DNA of 64,000 bases from Brevibacterium ravenspurgense (GCF_001584615.1 NZ_LQQC01000010.1:186001-250000), one strand, 5' to 3'. Shown: positions 42,298 through 52,228, counted from the stretch's first letter. Translations and numbers: made by a program. Notes: a model not told the origin generated them from the letters alone.

Positions 42298-44955
42298 ATG
42301 AAAACTGCTGAGATCAAGCGCCGGTGGCTCGAGTTCTTCGAGTCGAAAGGGCACACCGTCGTTCCCTCGGCCTCGGTGATCAGCAACGACCCGTCGATCC
42401 TGTTCAACATCGCGGGCATGGTGCAGTTCATTCCGTACCTTTCCGGCGACGTCCCCGCCCCCTACCCGCGCGCCACGAGCGTGCAGAAGTGCGTGCGCAC
42501 CGCAGACATCGAAGAGGTCGGCAAAACCACCCGCCACGGCACGTTCTTCCAGATGAACGGCAATTTCAGCTTCGGCGACTACTTCAAGCGCGAAGCCATC
42601 CAGTTCGCGTGGGAACTGCTCAGCACCCCCGAAGACAAGGGCGGTCTGGGCTTTGACCCCGAACGCCTGTGGGTCACCGTCCACCGCGAAGACGAAGCCT
42701 CGATCGAACTGTGGCTGGAAGAAACCGACATTCCGCGTGAGCGCATTCAGTCCCGCGGAAACGAAGACAACTTCTGGCACACCGGCCAGCCCGGGCCCGG
42801 CGGCTACTGCTCGGAAATCTACTTCGACCGCGGCCCCGACTACGGTGTGGAAGGCGGCCCGGAAGCCGATGAAGACCGCTACATCGAAATCTGGAACCTC
42901 GTGTTCATGGAGTTCGAGCTCTCCGAGGTTCGCTCGAAGACCGATTTCGACATCAAGGGCGAACTTCCCGCAAAGAACATCGACACCGGCATGGGCCTTG
43001 AGCGCGTTGCTTTCCTTAAGCAGGGCGTCGAGAACATGTACGAAGTCGACGAAGTCTTCCCGGTCATCAAGGCGGCCGCGGACATGGCAGGCATTTCCTA
43101 CGGCGATGACGAAGAAGACGATGTCCGCCTGCGCGTCGTGGCCGACCACGTGCGTTCCGCGCTCGTCATCATCGGCGACGGTGTGCGTCCCGGTAACGAA
43201 GGCCGCGGGTACATTCTCCGGCGTCTGCTGCGCCGCTCGATTCGCGCTATGCGCCTGCTGGGTGTGAAGGACGAGGTCCTGCCCTCACTCCTGCCGGTGT
43301 CGCGCGATGCCATGAAGGAGTCCTACCCCGAACTCGAAAAGGACTTCAAGCGCATCTCGCAGGTTGCCTACGCAGAAGAGCGGGCGTTCCTGCGCACACT
43401 GGAATCCGGCACCCAGCTGCTGGAGAACTCTGTTGCAGAGATCAGCCGCGGCGGAACACTGTCCGGTGATGTCGCCTTTGCACTGCACGACACGCACGGC
43501 TTCCCAATTGACCTGACTATGGAAATGGCCGAAGAAGCCGGTGTGAAGGTCGACCGCGAAGGCTTCGAAGCGCTTATGAAGGAACAGCGCACCCGCGCAA
43601 AGGCCGATGCAAAGGCCAAGAAGGGCGGACTGCAGACCGACCTGAGCGCCTTTGCCGCTCTGCGCGAAGGCGGTCCCAGCGAGTTCGTCGGCTATGACGC
43701 GCTCGTGGCTGACTCCACTGTGCGCGGCCTGGTTGCAGACGGTGCCTCCGTTCCCGTGGCACGCGCTGGCGAAACCGTCGATGCCGTTCTTGACCTCACG
43801 CCGTTCTATGCCGAATCCGGTGGTCAGACGTCCGACATCGGCATCTTCGTGGGCGACGGCTTCAAGGCGCGGGTCCACGATGTGCAGAACCCGGTTGCCG
43901 GTCTTGCCGCCCACCGCATCGAGATCCTCGAGGGCGAACTTGAAGCGGGCGCCAGCCTGTCAGCGCAGGTCGACTCCGAACACCGCTACCAGGCTCAGCA
44001 GGCTCACTCGGCAACCCACATGATTCATGCCGCTCTGCGCGAAGTCCTGGGTGAAACCGCAACGCAGGCCGGTTCGCTCAACCAGCCCGGCTACCTGCGC
44101 TTCGACTACTCCTATCCGGAGGCCATGACCGCGCAGATGCGGGCTGAAGTCGAAGAAGCCGCAAACCTGGCAGTGCGCAACAACTTCGAAGTCGGCTACG
44201 AGTACATGTCCTACGAGGACGCCAAGAAGTCCGGTGCGACCGCACTGTTCGGCGAAAAGTATCCCGAGATCGTCCGTGTGGTCGACATCGGAGGTCTGTG
44301 GTCGCGCGAACTCTGCGGTGGTACGCATGTGAAGTCGACAGCTGAGATCGGCCCGATTTCGCTGTACTCCGAAAGCTCGGTCGGCTCCGGCACGCGCCGT
44401 GTGGAAGCCAGTGTCGGCCTTGACGCGATTCGCTCGCTGTCGAAGGAACGCGCCATCGTTCAGGCGCTGTCTGACCTGCTCAAGGTGCCCGGTCCGGAAG
44501 TCTTCGACCGTGTTGGCGGTCTGCTTGGGCGCATCAAGGAAGCCGAGAAGACCATTGCGCAGCTCGAACGCGACAAGGTGCTGGCCGGTGCGGGCGAGGC
44601 TGCGCAGGATGCGCAGACCGTGGGAGATGTGCGCTTTGTCGGCGTCAACCTCGGCGAAGCCGGCGGCGGTGACGTGCGCACCTTTGCACAGGACGTCAAG
44701 CAGCGCTTGGGCGACACTGCCTCCGTCGTTGCCGCATTCGGCGCTGCCGGCGGACGCCCCACGGTTGTCGTGGCGGTCAGCCCCGCAGCGCAGGAGCTCG
44801 GCTTCAAGGCCGGTGACCTCGTCAAGACCGCAACCGGTGTGCTTGGCGGCGGTGGCGGAGGAAAACCCGACCTCGCCCAGGGCGGCGGTCAAGACGCCTC
44901 CAAGATCGACGAGGCGATCGCGGCTGTCCGTCGTGAACTTCAGGAGCGCGGGTGA
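42298..44955 (+). CDS. alaS: alanine-tRNA ligase
   Basis: The 885-residue AlaRS has the N-terminal class II core starting TAEIKRRWLEFFESKGHTVVPSAS, and an editing domain with metal-binding H570/H574 (HSATHMIHA) and C673/H677 (CGGTHV). The C-terminal C-Ala region is Gly-rich (LGGGGGGKPDLAQGGG) near the end. It charges tRNA-Ala and hydrolyses Ser- and Gly-tRNA-Ala. Length and motifs are intact. ruvX overlaps its stop by 4 nt. The alaS-ruvX-mltG-aroE order is widely conserved in actinobacteria. Confidence 0.98.
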   Translation: MKTAEIKRRWLEFFESKGHTVVPSASVISNDPSILFNIAGMVQFIPYLSGDVPAPYPRATSVQKCVRTADIEEVGKTTRHGTFFQMNGNFSFGDYFKREAIQFAWELLSTPEDKGGLGFDPERLWVTVHREDEASIELWLEETDIPRERIQSRGNEDNFWHTGQPGPGGYCSEIYFDRGPDYGVEGGPEADEDRYIEIWNLVFMEFELSEVRSKTDFDIKGELPAKNIDTGMGLERVAFLKQGVENMYEVDEVFPVIKAAADMAGISYGDDEEDDVRLRVVADHVRSALVIIGDGVRPGNEGRGYILRRLLRRSIRAMRLLGVKDEVLPSLLPVSRDAMKESYPELEKDFKRISQVAYAEERAFLRTLESGTQLLENSVAEISRGGTLSGDVAFALHDTHGFPIDLTMEMAEEAGVKVDREGFEALMKEQRTRAKADAKAKKGGLQTDLSAFAALREGGPSEFVGYDALVADSTVRGLVADGASVPVARAGETVDAVLDLTPFYAESGGQTSDIGIFVGDGFKARVHDVQNPVAGLAAHRIEILEGELEAGASLSAQVDSEHRYQAQQAHSATHMIHAALREVLGETATQAGSLNQPGYLRFDYSYPEAMTAQMRAEVEEAANLAVRNNFEVGYEYMSYEDAKKSGATALFGEKYPEIVRVVDIGGLWSRELCGGTHVKSTAEIGPISLYSESSVGSGTRRVEASVGLDAIRSLSKERAIVQALSDLLKVPGPEVFDRVGGLLGRIKEAEKTIAQLERDKVLAGAGEAAQDAQTVGDVRFVGVNLGEAGGGDVRTFAQDVKQRLGDTASVVAAFGAAGGRPTVVVAVSPAAQELGFKAGDLVKTATGVLGGGGGGKPDLAQGGGQDASKIDEAIAAVRRELQERG

Positions 44956-45428
44956 CGTTTCGACGAGGACGACGCCTGGCGGTTGATGTCGGCACGGTCC
45001 GCGTGGGCGTTGCCGCGTGCGATCCCGACGGCATCCTCGCCAGCCCTGTCGGGACGCTCTATCGGCGCGAAGGCGACGAGGCCGTGCTGAAGCAGTTCGC
45101 ACAGCTCATCGAAGAATACGAGCCGATCGAAATCATCAGCGGCAAACCCACGTCGCTCGACGGCAGGCAGCGGGCATCCGCGAAAAAAGCTCTGGCTTTC
45201 ACGGAACAGCTGTCCCGTGCCGTGGGCATGCCCATCAAACTCATGGACGAGCGGTTCTCGACTTCGCAGGCGCACGCGCAGCTTGCCGAAGCGGGACGGA
45301 ACTCAAAGCAGCGTCGCGAAATCGTGGACGCGCAGGCAGCCGTCATCATCTTGCAGAGCGCCCTCGAATACGAGCGCTCCAATGGGCCGCTGACGGAATC
45401 TGTCGGCGTCGGGGAGGAGCCCGCATGA
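44952..45428 (+). CDS. ruvX: RuvX/YqgF Holliday-junction-resolvase-like protein
   Basis: The 158-residue RNase-H-fold protein has RLAVDVGTVRVGVAACD (first acidic residue) near residue 8, PIEIISGKPTSLDGRQ, MDERFSTSQA and a C-terminal DAQAAVIILQSALE acidic pair. YqgF proteins are annotated as Holliday-junction resolvases, but bacterial genetics points to processing of pre-16S rRNA 5' ends. Both overlaps with alaS and mltG are 4 nt, so it is translated from a coupled message. Confidence 0.94.
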   Translation: MTFRRGRRLAVDVGTVRVGVAACDPDGILASPVGTLYRREGDEAVLKQFAQLIEEYEPIEIISGKPTSLDGRQRASAKKALAFTEQLSRAVGMPIKLMDERFSTSQAHAQLAEAGRNSKQRREIVDAQAAVIILQSALEYERSNGPLTESVGVGEEPA

Positions 45429-46558
45429 ACAGCCTCGTGGACGAATTCGGCACGGACACAATGACCCGTGCCGAACGCAGAGCACGGGAACGCCGCAAGA
45501 AGTTCCGCAGGCGCCGCCTGGTTGCGATCCTCGTCATCGCTGTGCTTCTGCTGGGCGGCGGGGCTGTCGTCGGAGTGCTCACAACGAAGAACTCTCTGGG
45601 CGATGCGCTGCTGAGCCGGGGTGACTACGAGGGTGAGGGCAAGGACGAGGTCAAAATCTCGATCGCTCCGGGCTCATCTGCTCGTCAGGTTGCCAATCAG
45701 CTGGTCGATGAGGGCGTCATCAAGGCAGCCGGTCCGTTCCTCAAGCAGATTGAGGAGCGCGAGATCGTCATTCAGGCGGGTACGTTCACTATGCGCCGCG
45801 AGATGAGCTCGAAAGCGGCAGCTGATGTTCTGGAAGCCGCTGAGGCGGCGAACAAGCTGACTTTGGCCGAGGGCAACACGATTAAGGTGCTCAAAAAGAA
45901 GCTTGCCGAGCACGAATTCTCCGAGGACGAGATCAACGCGGCCCTTGATGACAAAAAGCCGAAGGACTACGGGCTCGATGTCGATGCGCCGAGTCTCGAG
46001 GGTTATCTGCACCCGGCGACATATGAAATCCACGCTGATACGACGCCGGAAAAGCTTGTGCAGTCGATGGTCGACGGCACGAAGAATATGCTCAACGAGC
46101 AGGCCATCAGCAATGACGACGCCAACTACTTCATGACTTTGGCCAGCCTCGTGGAGATCGAAGCGACCGGTGATCCCGAGGTGCGCGCCAAGGTTGCTCG
46201 AGTGTTCATCAACCGTCTGTCCAAGGACTCCGAAACCCACGGCTACCTGCAGTCTGATGCGACCGTGGCCTATATCTTCGGAGCCCGCCAGGATCTGTCG
46301 ACTACGGCCGAGCAGCGCAAATCCGACAGTCCATACAACACGTACAAGCACAAGGGCCTGCCGCCTGGACCGGTGAACTCGCCGTCCGACGGTGCCTTCG
46401 CCGCGGCAAAGAACCCGGCCGAGGGCAAGTGGGAGTACTTCGTGGCAACTGACCCGGATAAGGGCGAAGTGAAGTTCGCCGAGACCTATTCGGAGCACGA
46501 AAAGAACGTCAAGGAATACCAGAAGTGGCTCAGGGAGCACCGCGAAAAGAATGGCTGA
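45425..46558 (+). CDS. mltG: endolytic murein transglycosylase MltG
   Basis: ATG at 45425 gives 377 residues with a basic cytoplasmic start (RAERRARERRKKFRRRR). One membrane helix (about 35-58) is followed by a LysM-like portion (ISIAPGSSARQVANQLVDEGVI) and the YceG catalytic domain with LASLVEIEATGDPEVRAKVARVFINRL, where E244 is the presumed catalytic acid. MltG cleaves nascent glycan strands at the membrane and sets strand length. The start overlaps ruvX by 4 nt, and aroE begins 8 nt before its stop. Confidence 0.95.
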   Translation: MNSLVDEFGTDTMTRAERRARERRKKFRRRRLVAILVIAVLLLGGGAVVGVLTTKNSLGDALLSRGDYEGEGKDEVKISIAPGSSARQVANQLVDEGVIKAAGPFLKQIEEREIVIQAGTFTMRREMSSKAAADVLEAAEAANKLTLAEGNTIKVLKKKLAEHEFSEDEINAALDDKKPKDYGLDVDAPSLEGYLHPATYEIHADTTPEKLVQSMVDGTKNMLNEQAISNDDANYFMTLASLVEIEATGDPEVRAKVARVFINRLSKDSETHGYLQSDATVAYIFGARQDLSTTAEQRKSDSPYNTYKHKGLPPGPVNSPSDGAFAAAKNPAEGKWEYFVATDPDKGEVKFAETYSEHEKNVKEYQKWLREHREKNG

Positions 46559-47396
46559 CACACAGCTTGCCGTCCTCGGTTCGCCGATAGCGCACTCACT
46601 GTCACCGGCTCTGCACGCTGCGGCATACCGCACCTTGGGCTGGGACTGGGAGTACGGGCGATTTGAAGTCGCCGAGGCGGATCTCGCCTCTTTTCTCGAC
46701 GCTCACTCAGGCTGGGCTGGGTTTTCTTTGACCATGCCGCTCAAAACCGAGCTGGTTCGCTTGGCCGGGCAGCGCGGATGGGCCGTTGATGACACCGCCC
46801 GGCTGACCGGCGGGGGAAACACGTGGGTAGGCGGTCCGGTGCCAGGGGTCTTCAACATCGATGTATACGGCATTGAACAGGCTCTGCGTGAAGTGCGCGC
46901 GGACGTGTCCGCGTGCGCTGTTGTCGGCAGCGGAGCGACAGCGAAGTCGGCGGTGCTCGCCGCTGTGCACCTGGGCGCTGAACGGGTCGATGTGTACGCC
47001 CGGTCTGCGCACAAAGCCCAGGCCCTGGCCGATTTCGCCCAGTACCTCGGCGCACAGTCGCACACACAGGCAATAGGGGGGCTCCCCCTCGCCAGCTGCT
47101 CGACAGTCCTGTCGACCCTGCCCTCGGGGGTTCTGACCGAAGACTCCCTGGAGCTGCCGGAGAACTGCCAGACTACTGTCTTTGAGGCCGGCTATGCCCC
47201 CGGCGGCTTTTCGCTTGCCAGGGCCGCAGCCGAGCGCGGCGGAACAGCGGTGTCCGGGCAGCGCATGCTCATCCACCAGGCCATTCGCCAGATTGAGCTG
47301 TTCGGCATCGCCCAAGGACAGCTGGCAGGTCCATTCGACGCACAGACACTCACCGCTTTGGAAGAAACGATGACTCAGGAGGCGCAAACACTGTGA
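46551..47396 (+). CDS. aroE: shikimate dehydrogenase
   Basis: The 281-residue enzyme has the AroE N-terminal substrate domain with GSPIAHSLSPALHAAAYRTLGWDW, the catalytic lysine in TMPLKTE, and an NxD-type substrate aspartate in VFNIDVYG. A Rossmann NADP domain carries VVGSGATAKSAVLAAVHLGA. The dinucleotide loop is GSGATAKS rather than the more common GAGGxAR, a tolerable divergence. It reduces 3-dehydroshikimate to shikimate. It begins an aromatic-amino-acid cluster (aroE-x-aroC-aroK-aroB) and overlaps mltG. Confidence 0.93.
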   Translation: MADTQLAVLGSPIAHSLSPALHAAAYRTLGWDWEYGRFEVAEADLASFLDAHSGWAGFSLTMPLKTELVRLAGQRGWAVDDTARLTGGGNTWVGGPVPGVFNIDVYGIEQALREVRADVSACAVVGSGATAKSAVLAAVHLGAERVDVYARSAHKAQALADFAQYLGAQSHTQAIGGLPLASCSTVLSTLPSGVLTEDSLELPENCQTTVFEAGYAPGGFSLARAAAERGGTAVSGQRMLIHQAIRQIELFGIAQGQLAGPFDAQTLTALEETMTQEAQTL

Positions 47397-48142
47397 ATGA
47401 CACTCTGACGCTCGGCTTGGCGCTGCTCATAAGCTCAGCTCTCAGCGTCGGAACGAGTCTTGTCATCCGCTTCCGCTTCGCCGACATCATTCACGACGAA
47501 GCGGGACTGCGCCTGCTGATCGGCCAAGGCACTTGGCCGCACAAACCGCCGCGCTTCCTGGCGGTCGTGTTCACGGCTATCGCCTTCGTTCTGGCTTGGT
47601 TGGCCGCCTTCATCACCCCGGTTGTCTTCGGCGATGAACTGGGAACCCTCTTTCCCGTCTCCGCGCTGTCGCTTCTTGCCGGAGCCACCGGCTGGCTGTT
47701 CTGGATCGACAGCAGAATCCACCGCCTGCCGGACAGGCTCGTGCTTCCGCTGGGCGCAGCCATGTTCCTCGTGACCGCCGTCGGCCTGGTGGTGGGGTAC
47801 TTCGAAACCGTCAAAGCCGCGCAGACTGCCGGCATCCGGGGTCTGATCGGCGCATTGATTGTCGTGGCGGTCTTCGGTGTTCTCAACCTCGTGGCCTACG
47901 TGGGCCGCTGGGACACTATCGGCTTAGGCGATGTGAAACTCGGCGCGCTCATCGGACTGGCCGTCGGGATGGTCAGCCTGTGGGGCCTCATAGTGGTCTT
48001 GGCAGTCGCCAACGCATCCGCTCTGGTGTACTGGATCAACACCAAGTTCATTAAACGCGCCAAGGCCACCCACATCGCTTTCGGACCACATCTGCTTATC
48101 GGCACGTGGACTGCCGTTCTGCTCACGCCGCTGGCTTTGTAG
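47393..48142 (+). CDS. A24-type prepilin peptidase-like membrane protein
   Basis: This 249-residue integral membrane protein has seven or eight hydrophobic helices. It carries the two A24 aspartyl-protease motifs: FWIDSRIHRLPDRLVLP (first Asp) and GLGDVKLGALIGL (second Asp, GxGDxKL). The N-terminal methyltransferase domain with its CxxC pairs is missing, giving the short TadV/FlaK-like form. It could process type IV or Tad pilins; no pilin gene is in the window. It starts at GTG with a 4-nt overlap with aroE and precedes aroC by 10 nt, so it is embedded in the shikimate operon. Confidence 0.85.
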   Translation: MNDTLTLGLALLISSALSVGTSLVIRFRFADIIHDEAGLRLLIGQGTWPHKPPRFLAVVFTAIAFVLAWLAAFITPVVFGDELGTLFPVSALSLLAGATGWLFWIDSRIHRLPDRLVLPLGAAMFLVTAVGLVVGYFETVKAAQTAGIRGLIGALIVVAVFGVLNLVAYVGRWDTIGLGDVKLGALIGLAVGMVSLWGLIVVLAVANASALVYWINTKFIKRAKATHIAFGPHLLIGTWTAVLLTPLAL

Positions 48143-48152
48143 ACTCTGAAGA

Positions 48153-49337
48153 ATGTTGAGATGGTTGACCGCCGGCGAATCCCACGGCGAAGCTCTGACG
48201 GGCATTATCGAAGGCCTGCCCTCCCACGTCCCCGTGACGTCCGAGATGATTTCGGCCGCCCTGGCCAGACGCCGCCTGGGCTACGGTCGCGGGGCGCGAA
48301 TGAAGTTCGAAGCAGATGCCGTTCGCGTGCTCGGCGGCGTTGTCCACGGACGCACCCTGGGTTCGCCGATCGCAATTGAGGTCGGCAACACCGAATGGCC
48401 CAAGTGGGAAAAGGTTATGAGCCCCGACCCGGTAGACCCGGCCGAACTCGAAGGCCAGGCCCGGGCTCAGGCTCTCACTCGTCCTCGTCCCGGCCATGCC
48501 GACCTGGTCGGCATGGAGAAATACCGCTTCGACGAGGCCCGTCCGATCCTCGAACGGGCATCCGCGCGCGAAACCGCCATGCGGGTTGCGCTGGGTGCCG
48601 TCGCACAGTCATTCCTGTCAGAACTCGGCATTACGCTGGTCTCGCACACCGTGTCGATCGGACCGGTTGAAGGTTCCCGCGTTGCGGCCCGCCCAACGGC
48701 TGACGATGTCGAAGCCCTCGATGCTGACCCCATGCGGTGCTTTGATCAGGAACTGTCGGCCCGCATGGTCGCAGAGGTCGACGACGCCAAGAAATCCGGC
48801 GATACCCTGGGCGGCGTCGTCGAGGTCGTTGCCTACGGACTGCCAGTCGGCTTGGGCTCTCACGTGCACTGGGACCGTCGCATTGACTCTCGCCTTGCGG
48901 GAGCCCTCATGGGCATTCAGGCCATCAAGGGTGTTGAAGTCGGCGACGGGTTCGAAACCGCGCGTCGCCGCGGATCGCAGGCACATGACGAAATCGGCCT
49001 CGACGGCGATAACGCCGTTCGCTCCAGCAACCGAGCCGGCGGAACGGAAGGCGGTATGACGACGGGCGAACCGCTCGTTGTGCGTGCAGCCATGAAGCCG
49101 ATCGCCACCGTGCCGCGCGCCCTGGGCACAATCGATGTTCAGAAGAGGGAAGCCGCAAAAGCCCACCACCAGCGTTCAGATGTCTGCGCTGTTCCAGCCG
49201 CGGGCGTTGTCGCCGAAGCGATGGTGGCTCTCGTCATCGCCGAAAGCGTCACCGAGAAATTCGGTGGGGACTCGCTTGAAGAAACCAAGCGCAACTTCGA
49301 TGCCTACGTGGCCCAACTGAACTTCCCGACGACATGA
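48153..49337 (+). CDS. aroC: chorismate synthase
   Basis: The 394-residue enzyme begins [28 protein letters not shown], the first family signature. It continues with [66 protein letters not shown] and [20 protein letters not shown], which together supply the FMN and EPSP sites. It converts EPSP to chorismate using reduced flavin. Length is normal. Its stop overlaps the aroK ATG by 4 nt. Confidence 0.98.
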   Translation: MLRWLTAGESHGEALTGIIEGLPSHVPVTSEMISAALARRRLGYGRGARMKFEADAVRVLGGVVHGRTLGSPIAIEVGNTEWPKWEKVMSPDPVDPAELEGQARAQALTRPRPGHADLVGMEKYRFDEARPILERASARETAMRVALGAVAQSFLSELGITLVSHTVSIGPVEGSRVAARPTADDVEALDADPMRCFDQELSARMVAEVDDAKKSGDTLGGVVEVVAYGLPVGLGSHVHWDRRIDSRLAGALMGIQAIKGVEVGDGFETARRRGSQAHDEIGLDGDNAVRSSNRAGGTEGGMTTGEPLVVRAAMKPIATVPRALGTIDVQKREAAKAHHQRSDVCAVPAAGVVAEAMVALVIAESVTEKFGGDSLEETKRNFDAYVAQLNFPTT

Positions 49338-49966
49338 CCGAACGGCCGCTGCCACGACCGGCCCCGCCCGTCGACCCCGTCCCGGCGGCCGGAGCGCGCA
49401 TTGTCATGGTTGGCCCACCCGCGGCGGGAAAATCAACCATTGGGCGGCTGATCGCCGAACGGCTCGACATTCCCTTTGTCGACACCGACCACCGGATCGC
49501 CGAACTCTACGGGCCGATCCCGCAGATCTTCGCCGAGCGCGGTGAGGACCGCTTCAGGGAATACGAGCGCGCCGTTGTGCGCCGTGAACTGCGGCGCCTG
49601 CTGGAACGGCCGGGAGTCGTATCGCTCGGCGGCGGTGCGGTGCTCAACCCGGGCACGCGAGCTCAGCTCAAGCATCCTGCGATCAAGACGATCGCCATTG
49701 AGATCGACAGCACGACAGCCGTGCAGCGCCTCGGCGGTTCCAGACGACCGCTTCTGGATGACAGCGATGACCCCGGTGCCCGCTGGCAGCGGGTGTTCGA
49801 CGAACGGCGCAGCCTATACGAAGATGCCGCAACGGCTGTCATCCAAGCCGATGACGGCCCGCCCTCGACAGCGGTCAACCGGATCATCGGGATCATCACC
49901 GGCCTGCAGCGGGCCGAAGAATACGAAAAATTCCGTGAAAGCAGCCAGGAACAGGAGTTGCAGTGA
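49334..49966 (+). CDS. aroK: shikimate kinase
   Basis: The 210-residue kinase has a P-loop [11 protein letters not shown] at about 27-37 and substrate-binding [11 protein letters not shown] and [12 protein letters not shown]. The lid/adenine region contains [11 protein letters not shown]. It phosphorylates shikimate with ATP. A roughly 20-residue Pro-rich N-terminal extension precedes the fold. Both ends overlap neighbours (aroC and aroB) by 4 nt. Confidence 0.95.
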   Translation: MTERPLPRPAPPVDPVPAAGARIVMVGPPAAGKSTIGRLIAERLDIPFVDTDHRIAELYGPIPQIFAERGEDRFREYERAVVRRELRRLLERPGVVSLGGGAVLNPGTRAQLKHPAIKTIAIEIDSTTAVQRLGGSRRPLLDDSDDPGARWQRVFDERRSLYEDAATAVIQADDGPPSTAVNRIIGIITGLQRAEEYEKFRESSQEQELQ

Positions 49967-51066
49967 CAGAAGCAGTCGTGCCGGTCAGCGCCGGGGGAGA
50001 CTACGACGTCGTTATCGGACACAAGCTCATGCACCGACTGCCGGAGCTCATCGGCGGTCGCGCGCAGAAAGTGCTCATCATCTACCCGCGGGCACTGCGG
50101 ACAACCGGTGACCTCGTCCGCGACGATCTCCAGGCGGCAGGCTACGAGGCTCTCGCGGCAGAGATTCCGGATGCTGAAGAGGCTAAGCACAGCCGTGTAG
50201 CCGAATTCTGCTGGAAGATCCTCGGACAGTCCGACTTCACCCGCACCGACGTCATCGTCAACGTCGGCGGGGGAGCGGTGACCGACCTCGGCGGCTTTGT
50301 CGCCGCCACGTGGCTGCGCGGCATCCGCTACATCAACATCCCCACGACGGTGCTCGGCATGGTTGATGCTGCAGTGGGAGGCAAAACCGGCATCAACACG
50401 GAAGAGGGCAAGAACCTGGTCGGCGCCTTCCACGCGCCAGCGGGTGTTCTGTGCGATCTGGAAACGCTGGGCACTCTGCCGCCGAACGAACTGTTCACGG
50501 GTCTTGCCGAAAGCGTCAAGTGCGGCTTCATTGCCGATCCGGAAATCCTCGACATCATCGAAAAGACGCCCAAGGATTCACTTACCGACCCCGAATCGCC
50601 GGAGCTGTTCGAGGTCATCCGGCGTTCCATTGCGGTCAAGGCGGCCATTGTGAGCGAAGACTTCCAGGAATCGGGCAAACGCGAATTCCTCAACTTCGGG
50701 CACACCCTGGGCCACGCTATCGAACGCCTGGAGCGCTACCAGTGGCGCCACGGGGCAGCGGTTGCCGTCGGCATGATGTTCGCCGCGGAGCTGTCGGTGC
50801 TCACCAAGAACCTGTCGGAGGAAAACGTCAACCGTCTGCGCGGCATTCTTGAGCACCTGGGTCTGCCCACCGGCTACCGCGGTGACAAATGGCCACAGCT
50901 GCTCGACACCATGCGGCGGGACAAAAAGGCCCGCGGTTCGCTGCTGCGGTTCGTCGTCCTTGAGGACATCGGCCGCCCGGCCGTGCTGGAGGCAACCGAC
51001 ACATCGCTGCCGTTCAGCGCGTACACCGCAATCGGAACAGATTCGCCCATCACGCGGCTGAGCTGA
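49963..51066 (+). CDS. aroB: 3-dehydroquinate synthase
   Basis: The 367-residue enzyme starts at GTG overlapping aroK. It carries the NAD-binding GGGAVTDLGGFVAATWLRGI, the metal/substrate stretch TTVLGMVDAAVGGKTGINTEEGKNLVGAFH, and the zinc ligands within FLNFGHTLGHAIER. It cyclises DAHP to 3-dehydroquinate. The type II dehydroquinase (aroQ) that often follows is not here, so the next pathway step lies elsewhere. The efp promoter is 8 nt beyond the stop. Confidence 0.97.
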   Translation: MTEAVVPVSAGGDYDVVIGHKLMHRLPELIGGRAQKVLIIYPRALRTTGDLVRDDLQAAGYEALAAEIPDAEEAKHSRVAEFCWKILGQSDFTRTDVIVNVGGGAVTDLGGFVAATWLRGIRYINIPTTVLGMVDAAVGGKTGINTEEGKNLVGAFHAPAGVLCDLETLGTLPPNELFTGLAESVKCGFIADPEILDIIEKTPKDSLTDPESPELFEVIRRSIAVKAAIVSEDFQESGKREFLNFGHTLGHAIERLERYQWRHGAAVAVGMMFAAELSVLTKNLSEENVNRLRGILEHLGLPTGYRGDKWPQLLDTMRRDKKARGSLLRFVVLEDIGRPAVLEATDTSLPFSAYTAIGTDSPITRLS

Positions 51067-51073
51067 GCACTGA

Positions 51074-51079
51074 TACAAT
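51074..51079 (+). promoter_or_regulatory. -10 of the efp-nusB promoter
   Basis: TGATACAAT at 51071-51079 contains a near-perfect -10 (TACAAT at 51074-51079) 39 nt before the efp GTG. AAGGAG follows at a normal distance. Confidence 0.55.
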
Positions 51080-51118
51080 CGACGGGGTTTTCGCCCATTC
51101 ATTCAATGAAGGAGAAAC

Positions 51119-51682
51119 GTGGCAACGACGAATGATCTGAAGAACGGCATGGTGCTGGTTCTCGACAACGAACTGTGGCAGGTGCTGGAGTTCCTGCACG
51201 TCAAACCCGGCAAGGGCCCGGCTTTCGTTCGCTCCAAGATCAAGAACGTTCTGTCAGGCAAGATCGTCGACCGCACGTTCAACGCGGGCACCAAGGTGGA
51301 GACAGCCACGGTTGACCGCCGCGACATGCAGTACCTGTACAACGACGGCACCGACTACGTCTTCATGGACGAAAAGGACTACGAGCAGGTGTCCATCGGC
51401 CCCGACCTCGTGGGCGACGCTGCCAACTTCATGCTGGAAAACCAGTCTCTGCAGATTGCCTTCCACGAAGGCAACCCGCTCTACGTTGAGCTCCCGCCGA
51501 TCGTCGAACTGACGATTGCACACACCGAACCCGGTCTGCAGGGCGACCGCTCTTCCGGCGGCACCAAGCCGGCAACCCTGGACACCGGATACGAAATCCA
51601 GGTTCCGCTGTTCCTCGAAGAGGGCACCCCGGTGCGTGTGGACACCCGCTCCGGTGAGTACCTCGGGCGCGTTCGCGATTGA
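51119..51682 (+). CDS. efp: elongation factor P
   Basis: The 187-residue EF-P starts at GTG after AAGGAG. The KOW-like N-domain presents K32 in [10 protein letters not shown], the residue that is modified in many bacteria; in actinobacteria the lysine may act unmodified. Two OB domains follow, with [19 protein letters not shown] and [28 protein letters not shown] relieves ribosome stalling at polyproline. nusB overlaps its stop by 4 nt, a conserved pair in the phylum. Confidence 0.98.
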   Translation: MATTNDLKNGMVLVLDNELWQVLEFLHVKPGKGPAFVRSKIKNVLSGKIVDRTFNAGTKVETATVDRRDMQYLYNDGTDYVFMDEKDYEQVSIGPDLVGDAANFMLENQSLQIAFHEGNPLYVELPPIVELTIAHTEPGLQGDRSSGGTKPATLDTGYEIQVPLFLEEGTPVRVDTRSGEYLGRVRD

Positions 51683-52158
51683 GCGCCCGCAGCCGCGCCC
51701 GCCGCAGGGCGCTTGAACTTCTTTTTGAAGCCGGGGAGCGCAAGCTGGATGAAAACGAACTCATCCAGCTGCGCTCCGGCGACCCCGAATACCCCATGAA
51801 GGAGTACGCGGTCGAAATCGTGCGCGGTGTTGTTGAACACCGCGACGACATCGACGCCACACTGCGTGAGTATTCGGAATGGAACGTCGACCAGCTCCCG
51901 AAGGTCGACGTGGCCCTGTTGCGCATGGGCCTGTGGGAAGTTCTCTACAACGACGAACTCGACGATCCCATTGCGATCGACGAAACCGTCAGCCTCGCCG
52001 CGGGCTATTCGACCGACGATTCGCCGGCCTTCATCAACGCGCTCCTAGACCGTGTGAGCAAGCAGGGGAAGAAGGACCGCGGCCCTTCAGGCCAGGCTGC
52101 GTCACAACCGCAGCCGGACTCAGCACAGTCCGACGAAGGCTCAGACGAACAGGACTGA
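51679..52158 (+). CDS. nusB: transcription antitermination factor NusB
   Basis: The 159-residue protein starts at TTG in the last codons of efp with [21 protein letters not shown]. It contains the all-helical NusB fold, with [31 protein letters not shown] and [15 protein letters not shown]. The C-terminal 25 residues are a low-complexity Gln/Ser/Asp tail. With NusE it binds boxA in rRNA leader transcripts. It closes the efp operon; pyrR follows after 70 nt. Confidence 0.96.
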   Translation: MSARSRARRRALELLFEAGERKLDENELIQLRSGDPEYPMKEYAVEIVRGVVEHRDDIDATLREYSEWNVDQLPKVDVALLRMGLWEVLYNDELDDPIAIDETVSLAAGYSTDDSPAFINALLDRVSKQGKKDRGPSGQAASQPQPDSAQSDEGSDEQD

Positions 52159-52196
52159 TCCGGGTTCGGCTATGCTGATGGAAATCACTCCTTTAA

Positions 52197-52220
52197 TGAC
52201 CGTCCAGTGAGGCGGGGAAG
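52197..52220 (+). promoter_or_regulatory. PyrR-binding mRNA site overlapping the pyrR ribosome-binding site
   Basis: GACCGTCCAGTGAGGC followed by GGGGAAGGGG lies within 32 nt of the pyrR start. UCCAG-U/A-GAGGC is the core of the known PyrR-recognition loop, and the flanking CCG/CGG can pair. Placement next to the Shine-Dalgarno fits the translational type of control proposed for mycobacterial pyrR. There is no room for a terminator-antiterminator attenuator of the Bacillus type. Confidence 0.7.
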
Positions 52221-52228
52221 GGGGACCG

